Of a stretch of 64,000 nt of DNA, positions 36,403-45,390 are shown in pieces. The DNA is taken from NCBI RefSeq assembly GCF_021044685.1, contig NZ_CP088014.1, forward strand, positions 992,001-1,056,000, read 5' to 3'. The position numbers were made by a program, and so were the translations under genes. The DNA is from Bradyrhizobium daqingense (lineage in GTDB: Bacteria > Pseudomonadota > Alphaproteobacteria > Rhizobiales > Xanthobacteraceae). How positions within the stretch are numbered: the first letter of the stretch is position 1; each line of letters begins with the position of its first letter. Below the pieces are notes generated by a model. It did no database searches. It was not told the DNA's origin and was given only the letters and a program-made list of their open reading frames with translations.

Positions 36403-38181
36403 ATGCTTCGCATCGTGCTCTTTCTCATTTTGATCGCGCTGGCGGCGGCCGGCGGCGCCTGGGTTGCCGACCAGCACGGTGAGCTGGTTCTGACCTGGGG
36501 CGGCTTGCGCGCCACCACGACGTTTTCCGGTTTCGTGCTCGGGCTCGGCATCTTCGCCGCCGCGACCGTGCTGCTCTGGAGCATCGTGACAATGATCTGG
36601 CGCACGCCGGGACGTTTGCGCCGCCGTCGTCACGAGAAGCGCCATGCGCGCGGCCGTCACGCCATCACCCACGGCCTGCTCGCGATCGGTCACGGCGACA
36701 CCGCGCTTGCCCGTCGGCACGCGGCGGCGGCGCGGCGGCATGCGCCGAACGATCCGCTCGCGTTGCTGCTGCATGCGCAGTCCGCGCAGCTCGACGGTAA
36801 TCGCGACGAAGCGCAGCGCGTCTTCCGCGCCATGGCCGAGCGCGAGGACACGCGCCTGCTCGGCCTGCGCGGCCTGTTCATCGAGGCGCAGCGCGCCGAC
36901 GATGCGGTCGGCGCCGTGATGATCGCCGAAGAAGCGATCAAGCTGTCGCCGTCCTCGACCTGGGCTTCGCATGCGGTGCTCGGCTTCCGCTGCGCGCGCG
37001 GCGACTGGAGCGGTGCGCTCGCGATCCTCGATTCCAATCTGTCTGCGGGGCAGATCGACAAGCCGACCTATCGCCGCCAACGCGGCGTCCTGCTCGCCGC
37101 GCGTGCGCTGGAATTGGAAACTATGGACCGCGACGTCGCGCGCGAGAGCGCGATGGAGGCGGTCAAGCTCGCACCGACCCTGGTGCCGGCCGCGGTGCTC
37201 GCCGCGAAATTCGAGAGCGAGGCGCATCAGGTGCGCCGCGCCATGAAGCTGGTCGAGGCCGCCTGGCTCGCCAACCCGCATCCCGATCTCGCCGATGCCT
37301 ATGCCCACGTGAAGCTCGGCGATACCGCGTGGCACCGCCTGCAGCGGGTCGAGACGCTCGCGGCCAAGACACCGGCCGACAAGCCCGGTCATGTCGAGGG
37401 CCAGCTCGCGGTCGCGCGGGCCGCGATCGATGCCTCCGAGTTCGCCCGTGCGCGCGAGGTGCTCGCGCCATATCTCAAGGACCCGACGCAGCGCGTCGCG
37501 CTGCTGATGGCCGAGATCGAGCGCACCGAGCATGGCGACGGCGGCCGTGCCCGCGCCTGGACCTTGCGTGCGGTGCGCGCCCGCCACGATCCCGCCTGGA
37601 CTGCGGACGGCTATGTCAGCGACCGCTGGCGTCCGGTCTCCCCGGTCACCGGCCGCCTCGACGCCTTCCAATGGCAGACCCCGGTCGCAAGCCTGCCCTC
37701 GGACAGGAGCACCACGATCGAATCCTCCGCCTTCGAGGAAGCCATGCTGGCGGCCCCGCCGCCGAAGCGAGTGACGGCGGCCGCCAGCGAAGCTCCGATG
37801 GAACCGCCGGTGGCGGCTCCGGCCCCAGCTCCGGCCGCTCAGGACAATTCGCCCCCACAGGCCAAAGAGGCCGCCAAGGAAGCCCCCGAAGCTGCCAACG
37901 AAGCTGCCACAGAAGAGCCGGCGGTCACGCCCGCCGAGCCGGCCGATCAGGCATCGGCGCCGGCCGAATCGTCTCCGCCGGCCACGCCGGTGTTCCGAAG
38001 CCGTGCCGATCTCGGCAAGCCCGGACCGGCCCCGATCCCCGCCGTGATCCCGATCGTCCGCGCGCCGGACGATCCCGGGATCGATGACGAGGGCCCGAGC
38101 GATGAATTTACGGAACAAATCGGCACGCCTAAGGCTCAGGCCGGCGGCTGGCGCGGATTCTGGTCCCGCTGGGGCGCGTGA
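36403..38181 (+). CDS. hemY: HemY-like TPR membrane protein
   Basis: A 592-residue protein of the proteobacterial HemY family, which is not the protoporphyrinogen oxidase of the same name. Two N-terminal transmembrane helices (IVLFLILIALAAAGGAWVAD, about 4-23, and GFVLGLGIFAAATVLLWSIV, about 46-65) precede the basic stretch RLRRRRHEKRHARGRHA and TPR-like helices (about 95-410), with LLALAAR-type repeats and WTLRAVRARHDPAWTADGYV. The last 130 residues are a Pro/Ala/Glu-rich low-complexity tail. It is linked to haem synthesis by conserved gene order after hemD, with no catalytic residues. Confidence 0.9.
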   Translation: MLRIVLFLILIALAAAGGAWVADQHGELVLTWGGLRATTTFSGFVLGLGIFAAATVLLWSIVTMIWRTPGRLRRRRHEKRHARGRHAITHGLLAIGHGDTALARRHAAAARRHAPNDPLALLLHAQSAQLDGNRDEAQRVFRAMAEREDTRLLGLRGLFIEAQRADDAVGAVMIAEEAIKLSPSSTWASHAVLGFRCARGDWSGALAILDSNLSAGQIDKPTYRRQRGVLLAARALELETMDRDVARESAMEAVKLAPTLVPAAVLAAKFESEAHQVRRAMKLVEAAWLANPHPDLADAYAHVKLGDTAWHRLQRVETLAAKTPADKPGHVEGQLAVARAAIDASEFARAREVLAPYLKDPTQRVALLMAEIERTEHGDGGRARAWTLRAVRARHDPAWTADGYVSDRWRPVSPVTGRLDAFQWQTPVASLPSDRSTTIESSAFEEAMLAAPPPKRVTAAASEAPMEPPVAAPAPAPAAQDNSPPQAKEAAKEAPEAANEAATEEPAVTPAEPADQASAPAESSPPATPVFRSRADLGKPGPAPIPAVIPIVRAPDDPGIDDEGPSDEFTEQIGTPKAQAGGWRGFWSRWGA

Positions 38182-38282
38182 GGCGCATTTCGAACGCCGC
38201 TTGTCCTTGCCAATTCGGGCCATGCCCGATATCAGGGGCGCGCGTATCGGAGCCGGCATCGCGCCAAGCTCCGGCAGGGTTC

Positions 38283-38358
38283 GCCGCAATAGCTCAGTCG
38301 GTAGAGCACGTCATTCGTAATGACGGGGTCGGGGGTTCGAATCCCTCTTGCGGCACCA
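38283..38358 (+). tRNA. tRNA-Thr (CGT)
   Basis: Acceptor GCCGCAA/TTGCGGC, D arm GCTCAGTCGGTAGAGC, anticodon stem CGTCA/TGACG around loop TTCGTAA with anticodon CGT, T loop GGTTCGAATCC, discriminator A and encoded CCA. Confidence 0.97.
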
Positions 38359-38602
38359 TCGCCTCGATTCTCCAGCCCGAAGACATACGTAACGGGTCGT
38401 ACCCGAGACATCGGTGACAACCTCGTGCCGAACGGTTGTCGATGGTTGCGGGGGACTTCAGCGCCAGTCGCGACGACCAAGCCTGGCACCAGGACCACTT
38501 CAAAGTCGAACAAGCCGAAGCACACGCGCAGCTGGACCGAGCGCCGCATCATCAGCGAGCTGCACCGGCACGGCATCTATTGGTAAGCTGCTTGTCCAAA
38601 GC

Positions 38603-38630
38603 GCATGGCCGGGCGAAAGCCCGGCCATGC
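38603..38630. terminator. Perfect 12-bp hairpin, probable bidirectional terminator
   Basis: GCATGGCCGGGC and GCCCGGCCATGC pair perfectly around a GAAA tetraloop, between the tRNA-Thr region and the stop of the convergent deacetylase gene. There is no real U-tract, so it may instead be a repeat-derived stem. Confidence 0.6.
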
Positions 38631-38653
38631 GAATATTGAAGCGTGATCGCGGT

Positions 38654-39709
38654 TTACTGCGAGACCGTCTGCACCACGCTTGCGATCGGACGGGCGTTCG
38701 TGCCGGCGGTCGGCACCTTCATGTCCTTCATCAGCGCCTCGTCATATTCCGGGAGCGTCTGCAAGCTCGTCTTGGCCTTCATCTGCACGACCTTGTAGCC
38801 GCCGGCCTTCAGCCGCGCGAGCAGCGTCGGCATGGCGATGCCGGTGTTCTTCTGGAAGTCGTGCATCAGGATGATGCCTTTGCCGAGCTTGTCGAGCCTG
38901 GTCATCACGGTCTCGACGATCTTCTCCGGCGTCGCACCCTTCCTGAAGTCGAAGGAGTCGATCTCGGTCGAGAACATCGCGACGTTGCGGGTGCCGAAAT
39001 AGGCCACCATCGCGGGATTGTGCTGAAGCTGCGGGAAGCGGAAGAACGGCGCCGGGTTGGTGCCGAGCGCGAACCTCACCGCGCTGAAACCCTTCTCGAC
39101 CTCGTCCTTGACCTGCTGCTCCGTCATCTTCTTGCTGTTCAGGTTGACATGCGACCAGGTGTGCGTGCCGACGGTGTGGCCCTGGGCGAGCACCTGCTTC
39201 AGGATCTCGGGATGATAAGTCGCGTGCTTGCCGACCGAGAAGAACAGGCCCTTGGTGCATTCATCCGCGAGCGCCTTCAGCACCGCGGGCGTGTTGACCG
39301 GCCATGGACCGTCGTCGAAGGTCAGCACGACCTCCTTCTCGGTGAGGAAGTCGAACTGCTTGAAGTGCTCGAAGCCGAAGCCGGGACCGCCGGTGGTGTC
39401 GATCTCGACCACGCGGGACACGCCGAGCGCGTTCGGATTGGCGCAGACCTGCTTCTGCTGCACCGGCATGACGGGGGCTGGCGCAGGTGCTGGAGCTGCC
39501 GGCGCCGGCTTGGCTGCGATCGTCGCGGTGGTCTGGACGTCGTCCTTGGCGGCGAGCTTCGCCGGTGCCGGCAACGGATCGGCAGCACGGGCGGCAACTG
39601 TCTTGGGGGCGCCCTGATCGGCGCGCGAGGAATAATAAAACCAACCCCCGGCGGCGATCACGACCGCCGCAACTACACTGGCCAGCATCAGGCCCAACGC
39701 ATTACGCAT
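38654..39709 (-). CDS. Polysaccharide deacetylase (NodB-homology) family protein
   Basis: A 351-residue protein with an N-terminal signal-anchor (LMLASVVAAVVIAAGGWFYY, about 7-26), a Pro/Ala-rich linker (about 40-90) and a NodB-homology domain (about 120-330). The catalytic motifs are VVLTFDDGPWPVNTP (Asp-Asp metal site), HTVGTHTWSHVNLN (metal histidines) and the later FRFPQLQ. It removes acyl groups from an extracytoplasmic glycan such as chitooligosaccharide, peptidoglycan or capsule; which one cannot be told. The ATG at 39709 has a GGAAAG ribosome site nine bases upstream; an in-frame TTG lies five codons earlier. Confidence 0.9.
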   Translation of the reverse strand: MRNALGLMLASVVAAVVIAAGGWFYYSSRADQGAPKTVAARAADPLPAPAKLAAKDDVQTTATIAAKPAPAAPAPAPAPVMPVQQKQVCANPNALGVSRVVEIDTTGGPGFGFEHFKQFDFLTEKEVVLTFDDGPWPVNTPAVLKALADECTKGLFFSVGKHATYHPEILKQVLAQGHTVGTHTWSHVNLNSKKMTEQQVKDEVEKGFSAVRFALGTNPAPFFRFPQLQHNPAMVAYFGTRNVAMFSTEIDSFDFRKGATPEKIVETVMTRLDKLGKGIILMHDFQKNTGIAMPTLLARLKAGGYKVVQMKAKTSLQTLPEYDEALMKDMKVPTAGTNARPIASVVQTVSQ

Positions 39710-39839
39710 CGCTATTCTTTCCAATTACGCAACCAAACCGGCGGAATTTCCCGCGCGACGAGCCATTAATGCGAAGGAACAGTTAACGTGACACCAACGC
39801 GACAGCGGTTGCGCAGGAATTTCAGCGAGGTGCGCCAAA

Positions 39840-39853
39840 GTGACCGAGGTCAC
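39840..39853. promoter_or_regulatory. Perfect palindrome GTGACCGAGGTCAC
   Basis: A 14-base dyad (GTGACC-GA-GGTCAC) placed 110 bases upstream of the first Cys-rich gene, in a gap with no other gene. It could bind a dimeric regulator. No known consensus is claimed. Confidence 0.4.
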
Positions 39854-39963
39854 AGAGGCTGAGCCGGTCGTGACCATCATCACAGTGGAAACGGTTTTGG
39901 CGGAGCATCGTAGTTCCCATCAACAACGGGCCCGCCCAGCGGCGGTGCCAATGGGAGCTTCAA

Positions 39964-40269
39964 ATGACCAAGTCTTTTTCCAAGTCTCTGACGCGCAAGA
40001 TCCGCGACACCGGCCTTGCCCTGGGTTTTGCTGCCATCATCTCGATCGTCTCGACGGGTTCGAGCTTCGCCTTCTCGGCGGAGGCGCAGCAGATGTGCAC
40101 CGGCGACGCCTTCCGTCTCTGCTCGGCGGAAATCCCCAACGTCCCGAAGATCACCGCGTGCATGATCAAGCATCGTTCGGATCTGAGCGCCGGCTGCCGC
40201 GCGGTGATGGACAAGACTCTCGCCAAGGGCGCGTCGCGCAAGGTCGCTGACGTTCAGGGCCAACAGTAA
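39964..40269 (+). CDS. Small exported cysteine-rich protein 1
   Basis: A 101-residue protein with a long N-terminal region (TRKIRDTGLALGFAAIISIV, then GSSFAFSAEA) that reads as a signal peptide, and a mature part of about 60 residues with four cysteines spaced CxxDxxRxC-x12-C-x11-C, ending LSAGCRAVMDK. The next gene encodes a protein with the same four-cysteine pattern, related by eye to eukaryotic cysteine-rich (GLG1-type) repeats. Two disulphides in the periplasm are likely. Function unknown. The ribosome site GGGAGC lies eight bases before the ATG. Confidence 0.8.
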   Translation: MTKSFSKSLTRKIRDTGLALGFAAIISIVSTGSSFAFSAEAQQMCTGDAFRLCSAEIPNVPKITACMIKHRSDLSAGCRAVMDKTLAKGASRKVADVQGQQ

Positions 40270-40429
40270 CCGAGACGATCGTTGCGTCGGTCAGCTCCCC
40301 TCGCGACGCCCTGGCTTCAAGGCCGGGGCCACGGGGCGGCAGCAACATCAGTCAACAAAGCCGTTGCGGCCTTGGGATCATCGCACTAGCTTCGCCCGCA
40401 ACTCGTTCCGGGTAAGAGGCAATTCCGCG

Positions 40430-40645
40430 ATGACCAGAGCTTTTTTCATTATTCCTTTTCTGCTGTGCGCATCCGCTGCATCGGCGCAACAGCAGCCCGG
40501 CCATGACGCGTGCGCGCGCGATGTCTCTCGCTTCTGCCGCGCCGTGATGAACAATGGCGATGGCGCCGTGCTCGCCTGCCTCAAGCAGAACCGCACCCGG
40601 CTGAGCAAGGGTTGCGACAAGGTGCTGACGGATCACGGGCAGTAG
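40430..40645 (+). CDS. Small exported cysteine-rich protein 2
   Basis: A 71-residue protein: a clear signal peptide (MTRAFFIIPFLLCASAASAQ, 1-20) then one Cys-rich unit, CxxDxxRxC-x13-C-x11-C, ending TRLSKGCDKVL. The pattern, including LSxGC and the Asp/Arg positions, equals that of the protein encoded 160 bases upstream, so the two are probably tandem paralogues that have diverged. The ATG at 40430 is preceded by AAGAGGC. Function unknown; a periplasmic, disulphide-stabilised protein is inferred. Confidence 0.8.
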   Translation: MTRAFFIIPFLLCASAASAQQQPGHDACARDVSRFCRAVMNNGDGAVLACLKQNRTRLSKGCDKVLTDHGQ

Positions 40646-40651
40646 TCATTT

Positions 40652-40723
40652 CGTAGCCCGGATGAGCGCAGCGATATCCGGGACGCCTGACCCCCGCATG
40701 TCGCTGCGCTCATGCGGGCTACG
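40652..40723. repeat. Palindromic intergenic repeat, family D copy 2
   Basis: CGTAGCCCGGATGAGCGCAGCG and CGCTGCGCTCATGCGGGCTACG form a long dyad between the convergent Cys-rich and MFS genes; related to 31450-31516. Confidence 0.75.
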
Positions 40724-40736
40724 ATCAGACACGAAC

Positions 40737-42425
40737 CTACGTGCTGCTCCCCGCTGCGGTCGCGACCACCGGCAGCACCTCGCTGTTGGCGCGGTCCGGC
40801 GTATCGTCCTTCCAGCGCACCGAGCCGAATGGACGCTCCAGCATGCGGCGGATCCGCACCGGCTCGGGGCCGATGTGGAAGGCGATGGCTTCCTGATGCA
40901 GCGCGCGTTCGGATTGGGTCGAGCGGTTGCGCTGGCGCAGGTAATCGAACCAGGTCGGGCAGTGATAGCGTTCGGTCCACAATTCGGGATCGGCGATGTC
41001 GCGCGCGATCGACCAGCCATAGGCGCCGTTGCGCTGTCGCGAGAGCTGCACGTCCTGCATCACGTTGTGGAAGGCGCGCGCGTTCTCCTGGGCGACCCGG
41101 TATTCGATCTCGACCACCAGCGGTCCGCTGCGGCCTGTCAGCGACAGCTTCACCTCGGGATCGGCCAGCACCTCCGCATCCTCGTTGCGTGCGCCGACGC
41201 GCGGCATCGTCAGCCAGATGCCGAGCACCGGCGAGATCAGCATCAGGCAGGCTGCCGCAAGCAGCGCGACCTCGACGCCGACATGGTCGGTGAGATGGCC
41301 CCAGCCCCAGGCGCCGATCGCGATGCCGCCCGAGATCGAGGCCTGGAACGCCGCCAGCGAGCGGCCGGCGACCCAGCGCGGCGCCGAGAGCTGCACGCCG
41401 ATGTTGAACAGCGCGATGGCTGCCATCCAGACCGCACCGGCCAGCACCAGCGCGGTCGCCGTCAGCACCGGCTCCGTGCTCAAGGCGAGCGCGGCCATCG
41501 CAAACGCCAACGAGATGGTGCAGGCACGGATCGCGGCTTCGCCGCGCATGCGCTTGCGCAATTCATGGATGTTGAGCGCGCCGATGACTGCGCCCATACC
41601 GAAGGCGCCTAGCATGATGCCGTAGGTCTGCGCGCCGCCGTGCAAGAGGTCGCGCGCGACCAGGGGCATCAGCGCCATGACGGCGCCGCCGATCAAGCCC
41701 ATGACCAGCGTGCGCAGCAGCACGATCTTGATCGGCGGCGAATTGGTGATGTAGCGGAAGCCGGAGACCATGGCGCGGTTGAGCTTCTCGCGCGGCAGAC
41801 GCGAGGGTTCGGTGTTGCGGCGCCAGAGCAGCAAAACCACCAGCAGCGGGATATACAGAATCGCATTGCAGGCGAACGCCGCGACCGCACCAAGCGAAGC
41901 GACGATAACGCCGCCGACCGCGGGACCGAAGCTGCGTGCGATGTTGTAGCTGATGCCGTTCAGCGCCACCGCGGACGCCAGTGCCTCGGGCGGCACCTGT
42001 TCGCTGACCGAGGACTGCCAGGCCGGGCCGAACAGCGCATTGCCGCTGCCGACCACGAAGCAGAAGACGAGCAGCAATTCGGGGCTAATCATGTTGAAGC
42101 CGGCCAGCACGGTGAGCGCGCTCGCGCCGATCAGCGCGATTGCCAGCGAGATCAGGGTGACGATGCGGCGGTCATACATGTCGGCGATGGCGCCGGCCGG
42201 CATCGAGATCAGCATGATCGGCAGCATCAGTGCGGTCTGCACCAGCGCCACCTTGTCGGCGGAGGCTGCCATCTGTGTCATTGCCCAGGCCGCGCCCACG
42301 CCCTGGATCAGGAGGCCGAGATTGGAGAGCAGGCTGGCGAGCCAGATGCGCCGGAACAAGGTGTACCGCAGCGGGGCCGTGATGCCGTCTCCGGCAAATG
42401 TCTGGCGGTTCGTCGGCTCGGTCAT
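40737..42425 (-). CDS. MFS exporter (EntS/DUF894-like) with C-terminal extra domain
   Basis: A 562-residue transporter. The first 410 residues form twelve helices of the EntS-like MFS_3 group, with IPAGAIADMYDRRIVTLISL in the loop after helix 2. A cytoplasmic domain of about 140 residues follows (GPLVVEIEYRVAQENARAFH, then WFDYLRQRNRST), a ferredoxin-like fold similar to antibiotic-biosynthesis monooxygenases. This architecture is common in Rhizobiales. The ATG at 42425 has a GGAAGGGG ribosome site. Siderophore or drug export is possible from family membership, but the substrate is unknown. Confidence 0.85.
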   Translation of the reverse strand: MTEPTNRQTFAGDGITAPLRYTLFRRIWLASLLSNLGLLIQGVGAAWAMTQMAASADKVALVQTALMLPIMLISMPAGAIADMYDRRIVTLISLAIALIGASALTVLAGFNMISPELLLVFCFVVGSGNALFGPAWQSSVSEQVPPEALASAVALNGISYNIARSFGPAVGGVIVASLGAVAAFACNAILYIPLLVVLLLWRRNTEPSRLPREKLNRAMVSGFRYITNSPPIKIVLLRTLVMGLIGGAVMALMPLVARDLLHGGAQTYGIMLGAFGMGAVIGALNIHELRKRMRGEAAIRACTISLAFAMAALALSTEPVLTATALVLAGAVWMAAIALFNIGVQLSAPRWVAGRSLAAFQASISGGIAIGAWGWGHLTDHVGVEVALLAAACLMLISPVLGIWLTMPRVGARNEDAEVLADPEVKLSLTGRSGPLVVEIEYRVAQENARAFHNVMQDVQLSRQRNGAYGWSIARDIADPELWTERYHCPTWFDYLRQRNRSTQSERALHQEAIAFHIGPEPVRIRRMLERPFGSVRWKDDTPDRANSEVLPVVATAAGSST

Positions 42426-42560
42426 ATCCCCTTCCAAATCGGGTGTCAGAACTGGCTTCAGCGATTCCGGTCGGATCAGTGATGCCTGCGAAAGTCCTTC
42501 GCTGTCCAGTGGTTAGACCGGTATAAGCGGTGCAAAGACTGCTTTGCCGGGGAGGAACAT

Positions 42561-43934
42561 ATGAGGCTGTCGCGACGGACGATCCTGCAAGGCGTGGGCA
42601 GCCTGCCTTTCGCGGTTGCGAGCTTGCCGGCCGGTGCGATCGCTCAAACGGCACCTGCCGCCGTGCCTAGCACCGAAGTGCCGCCGATCCTGTTCGTCCA
42701 CGGCAACGGCGATTACGACGCGCTCTGGATGACGACCTTGTGGCGGATGGAATTCAACGGCATCGCGCGCGATCGCATGATGGCGATCAACTTCACCGAC
42801 CCCTTGGCGCGCAGTGACGACAAGGTCGAGCAGGCAAACCGCTCCTCGACCGAGGACCAGCGCCGCGAGCTCGCTGCCGCCATCGCCGAGCTGAAGCGCC
42901 GGACTGGAGCGCCTCGCGTGGCGCTGGTCGGCAGCTCGCGCGGCGGCTATGCCATCCGCAACGTTATCAAGAATGGCGGCGCCGGCGATGTCAGCCACGC
43001 CGTACTGTGCGGCACGCCCAATCACGGCCTGTTCGCAACCGACGATCAGCCCAACAACGAATTCAATGGCCGCGGCACATTCCTGCGCGGCCTGAACGAG
43101 GGCGAGAGCGAGGTGACGCCGGGCGTCGCCTTCCTCACCCTGCGCAGCGACGGCATGGACAAATACGCGCAAGCTGATGGCCGCTTCATCGGCAAGCCCG
43201 GCACGCCGACCGGTGTCACGAATGAAGGGCCGGAGCTGAAGGGTGCCATCAACCTCGTGCTCGGCGCGCTCGACCATCGCGAGGTGGCGTTTCATCCGCG
43301 CGCGTTCCGGGAGATCTACAAGTTCATCGCCGGCCGCGAACCCGCGCGCATCGCGATCACGCCGGAGGTCAGCGTCAAGCTGAGCGGTTTGGTCTCGGGC
43401 ACGCCGGGCGGCGTGCCGACCAATCGTCCCGTCGCCGGCGCAACCGTCGATATCTTCCGGGTCGACCCTGATACCGGCGAGCGTGAGGGCGAGGCGCTGC
43501 ACAGCTCCAAGACAGGCGCGGACGGCCGCTGGGGGCCGGCGCAGGTCGATCCTGCATGGTCGCTCGAATTCGTCCTGGCTTCGCCCGGCGCGCCGACGAC
43601 GCACATTTATCGCTCGCCTTTCCCGCGTTCCTCCGACGTCGTGCATTTAAGGCCTGCGCGTCCGCTTGGGCCGGCCGACAAGGATGCTGGCGCCGTCGTC
43701 ATCATGTCGCGGCCGCGTGGCTATTTCGGCCTGCCGCGGGACGTGGTGCTGTTCGACGGCAAGGAGCCGGCCGACGTCAAGCCGGGCGTGCCCACCGATG
43801 CGGCAGCCACATTGCGGCTTGCAGCGGGCGAGGTCGGACGTAACATCGTGGCTCAATTCGGCGAAGAACGGATTGTGGCACGCGCCTGGCCCGCCGCCGA
43901 GAACAGGATTGCGATTGCCGAGCTGACTTACTAG
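42561..43934 (+). CDS. Tat-exported alpha/beta hydrolase with C-terminal sandwich
   Basis: A 457-residue exported hydrolase. The twin-arginine signal MRLSRRTILQGVGSLPFAVA ends near residue 29 (AIAQ). The alpha/beta-hydrolase domain (about 40-270) has the oxyanion strand PILFVHGNGDYDALW, the nucleophile elbow VGSSRGG (GxSxG) and GTPNHGLFA. A C-terminal part (about 275-457) begins VKLSGLVSGTPGGVPTNRPV and looks like a carboxypeptidase-regulatory/beta-sandwich domain. Folding before export fits the Tat route. The P450 gene follows 35 bases later on the same strand, suggesting a two-step oxidation-hydrolysis pair, which is inference. Confidence 0.82.
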   Translation: MRLSRRTILQGVGSLPFAVASLPAGAIAQTAPAAVPSTEVPPILFVHGNGDYDALWMTTLWRMEFNGIARDRMMAINFTDPLARSDDKVEQANRSSTEDQRRELAAAIAELKRRTGAPRVALVGSSRGGYAIRNVIKNGGAGDVSHAVLCGTPNHGLFATDDQPNNEFNGRGTFLRGLNEGESEVTPGVAFLTLRSDGMDKYAQADGRFIGKPGTPTGVTNEGPELKGAINLVLGALDHREVAFHPRAFREIYKFIAGREPARIAITPEVSVKLSGLVSGTPGGVPTNRPVAGATVDIFRVDPDTGEREGEALHSSKTGADGRWGPAQVDPAWSLEFVLASPGAPTTHIYRSPFPRSSDVVHLRPARPLGPADKDAGAVVIMSRPRGYFGLPRDVVLFDGKEPADVKPGVPTDAAATLRLAAGEVGRNIVAQFGEERIVARAWPAAENRIAIAELTY

Positions 43935-43969
43935 CTGTTTGCTTACGACACTTCTCTCGGGAGGGAGCC

Positions 43970-45340
43970 ATGAACATCGCCAGCGTGCGTCGGCCCATCA
44001 TCCCCCCGGCTCCCCCGCGCGCCCCGGACGAGATGTCGTTCTTCGCCCGGGTTGCCGTGATCCGACGGAACATGATCGCAACCTGGGGGCAGCGCGCCTA
44101 TGAAGAAGACGTCATCAAGGGCCGCTTCTTCTTCCGCAACAGCTTCATCCTGAACCAGCCGGATGCGATCCGGCACGTCCTGCTCAGCAATTACGAGAAC
44201 TATACGCGCACGCCGGCCGGCATCCGCGTGCTGCGCCCCGTGCTCGGCGACGGTCTCCTGATCGCCGAAGGTCATTCCTGGACGTTTCAGCGCCGCACGC
44301 TCGCGCCGGCCTTCACGCCGCGCGCCACTGCGAATCTCGTCCCGCACATGACGGCGGTGCTCGACGAGACCATCGCAAAGCTGGATGCGCGCGCTGGTGA
44401 AGACATCGACCTGCGCGAGGTCATGCAGCGCATGACGCTGGAGATCGCCGGGCGCACGATGTTCTCCTTCGGCATGGAGCGCCACGGCGCGACCTTGCGC
44501 AACTTCATCATGGAATATGCCGCCCGGCTGGGACGGCCATACTTTCTCGACATGCTGCTGCCGGTGTCCTGGCCGAGCCCGATGGATTTTGCCCGCGCCC
44601 GCTTCCGCAAGCGCTGGACCGAGTTCGTCGCGATGCTGATCGCCGAGCGGCGTGCAATGGGCAAAAAGGACGGCGCGCCGCCGCGCGATCTGTTCGATCT
44701 CATGGACGCGGCGCGCGACCCCGAAACGGGCATGGGCTTCTCTGACGAGCAGCTCGTCGACGAGGTCGCGACCATGATCCTTGCGGGTCACGAGACCACG
44801 GCAACGGCGCTGTTCTGGGCGCTCTATCTGCTTGCTCTCGATCCGGAGACGCAGGAAGAGGTTGCCTCCGAGACGCGCGGCGAGCATCTCGACAGCATGA
44901 CCGATATCGATCGCCAGAAATTCGCCCGCGCGGTGATCGAGGAGACGATGCGGCTCTATCCGCCCGCTTTCCTGGTGGCGCGTGCCGCGCGCGACAAGGA
45001 CAATGCGGCTGGCGTCGAGATCGCCAAGGGCGACATCATCATGATCGCACCCTGGCTCTTGCACCGGCACGAGAAGCTGTGGGATCAGCCGAACGCGTTC
45101 ATTCCAAAGCGCTTCCTGTCGAACGAGGCGCCCGATCGCTTCGCCTATCTGCCGTTCGGCGCGGGCCCGCGCGTCTGCATCGGCGCGCCGTTTGCGCAGG
45201 CCGAATCCGTGCTGGCGCTGGCCCGGCTGATCGGCGCGTTCCGTGTCGAGCTCGCCGATCCGAGCAATCCCGTGATCCCGCTCGGTGTCGTCACGACCCA
45301 GCCGGACCACTCACCCATGTTCCGCATCACGCGTCGGTGA
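43970..45340 (+). CDS. Cytochrome P450
   Basis: A 456-residue soluble P450. The I-helix oxygen-activation motif ILAGHETTATALFWALY (about 263-279), the K-helix EETMRLYPP (ExxR) and the haem loop YLPFGAGPRVCIGAPFA, with ligand C403, are all present. The N-terminus has no membrane anchor, so a bacterial class I or similar redox chain is expected; no ferredoxin or reductase gene lies nearby. Length and motifs resemble the fatty-acid/alkane-like CYP4/CYP102-related groups, but the substrate is not assignable. GGGAGGGAGCC precedes the ATG. The Tat hydrolase gene lies 35 bases upstream and a cyclase gene follows. Confidence 0.93.
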   Translation: MNIASVRRPIIPPAPPRAPDEMSFFARVAVIRRNMIATWGQRAYEEDVIKGRFFFRNSFILNQPDAIRHVLLSNYENYTRTPAGIRVLRPVLGDGLLIAEGHSWTFQRRTLAPAFTPRATANLVPHMTAVLDETIAKLDARAGEDIDLREVMQRMTLEIAGRTMFSFGMERHGATLRNFIMEYAARLGRPYFLDMLLPVSWPSPMDFARARFRKRWTEFVAMLIAERRAMGKKDGAPPRDLFDLMDAARDPETGMGFSDEQLVDEVATMILAGHETTATALFWALYLLALDPETQEEVASETRGEHLDSMTDIDRQKFARAVIEETMRLYPPAFLVARAARDKDNAAGVEIAKGDIIMIAPWLLHRHEKLWDQPNAFIPKRFLSNEAPDRFAYLPFGAGPRVCIGAPFAQAESVLALARLIGAFRVELADPSNPVIPLGVVTTQPDHSPMFRITRR

Positions 45341-45390
45341 CGGGCGATTGCCTGGCCGGCAGCGTGATCCATCTCAGATAGAGTCTCGTC

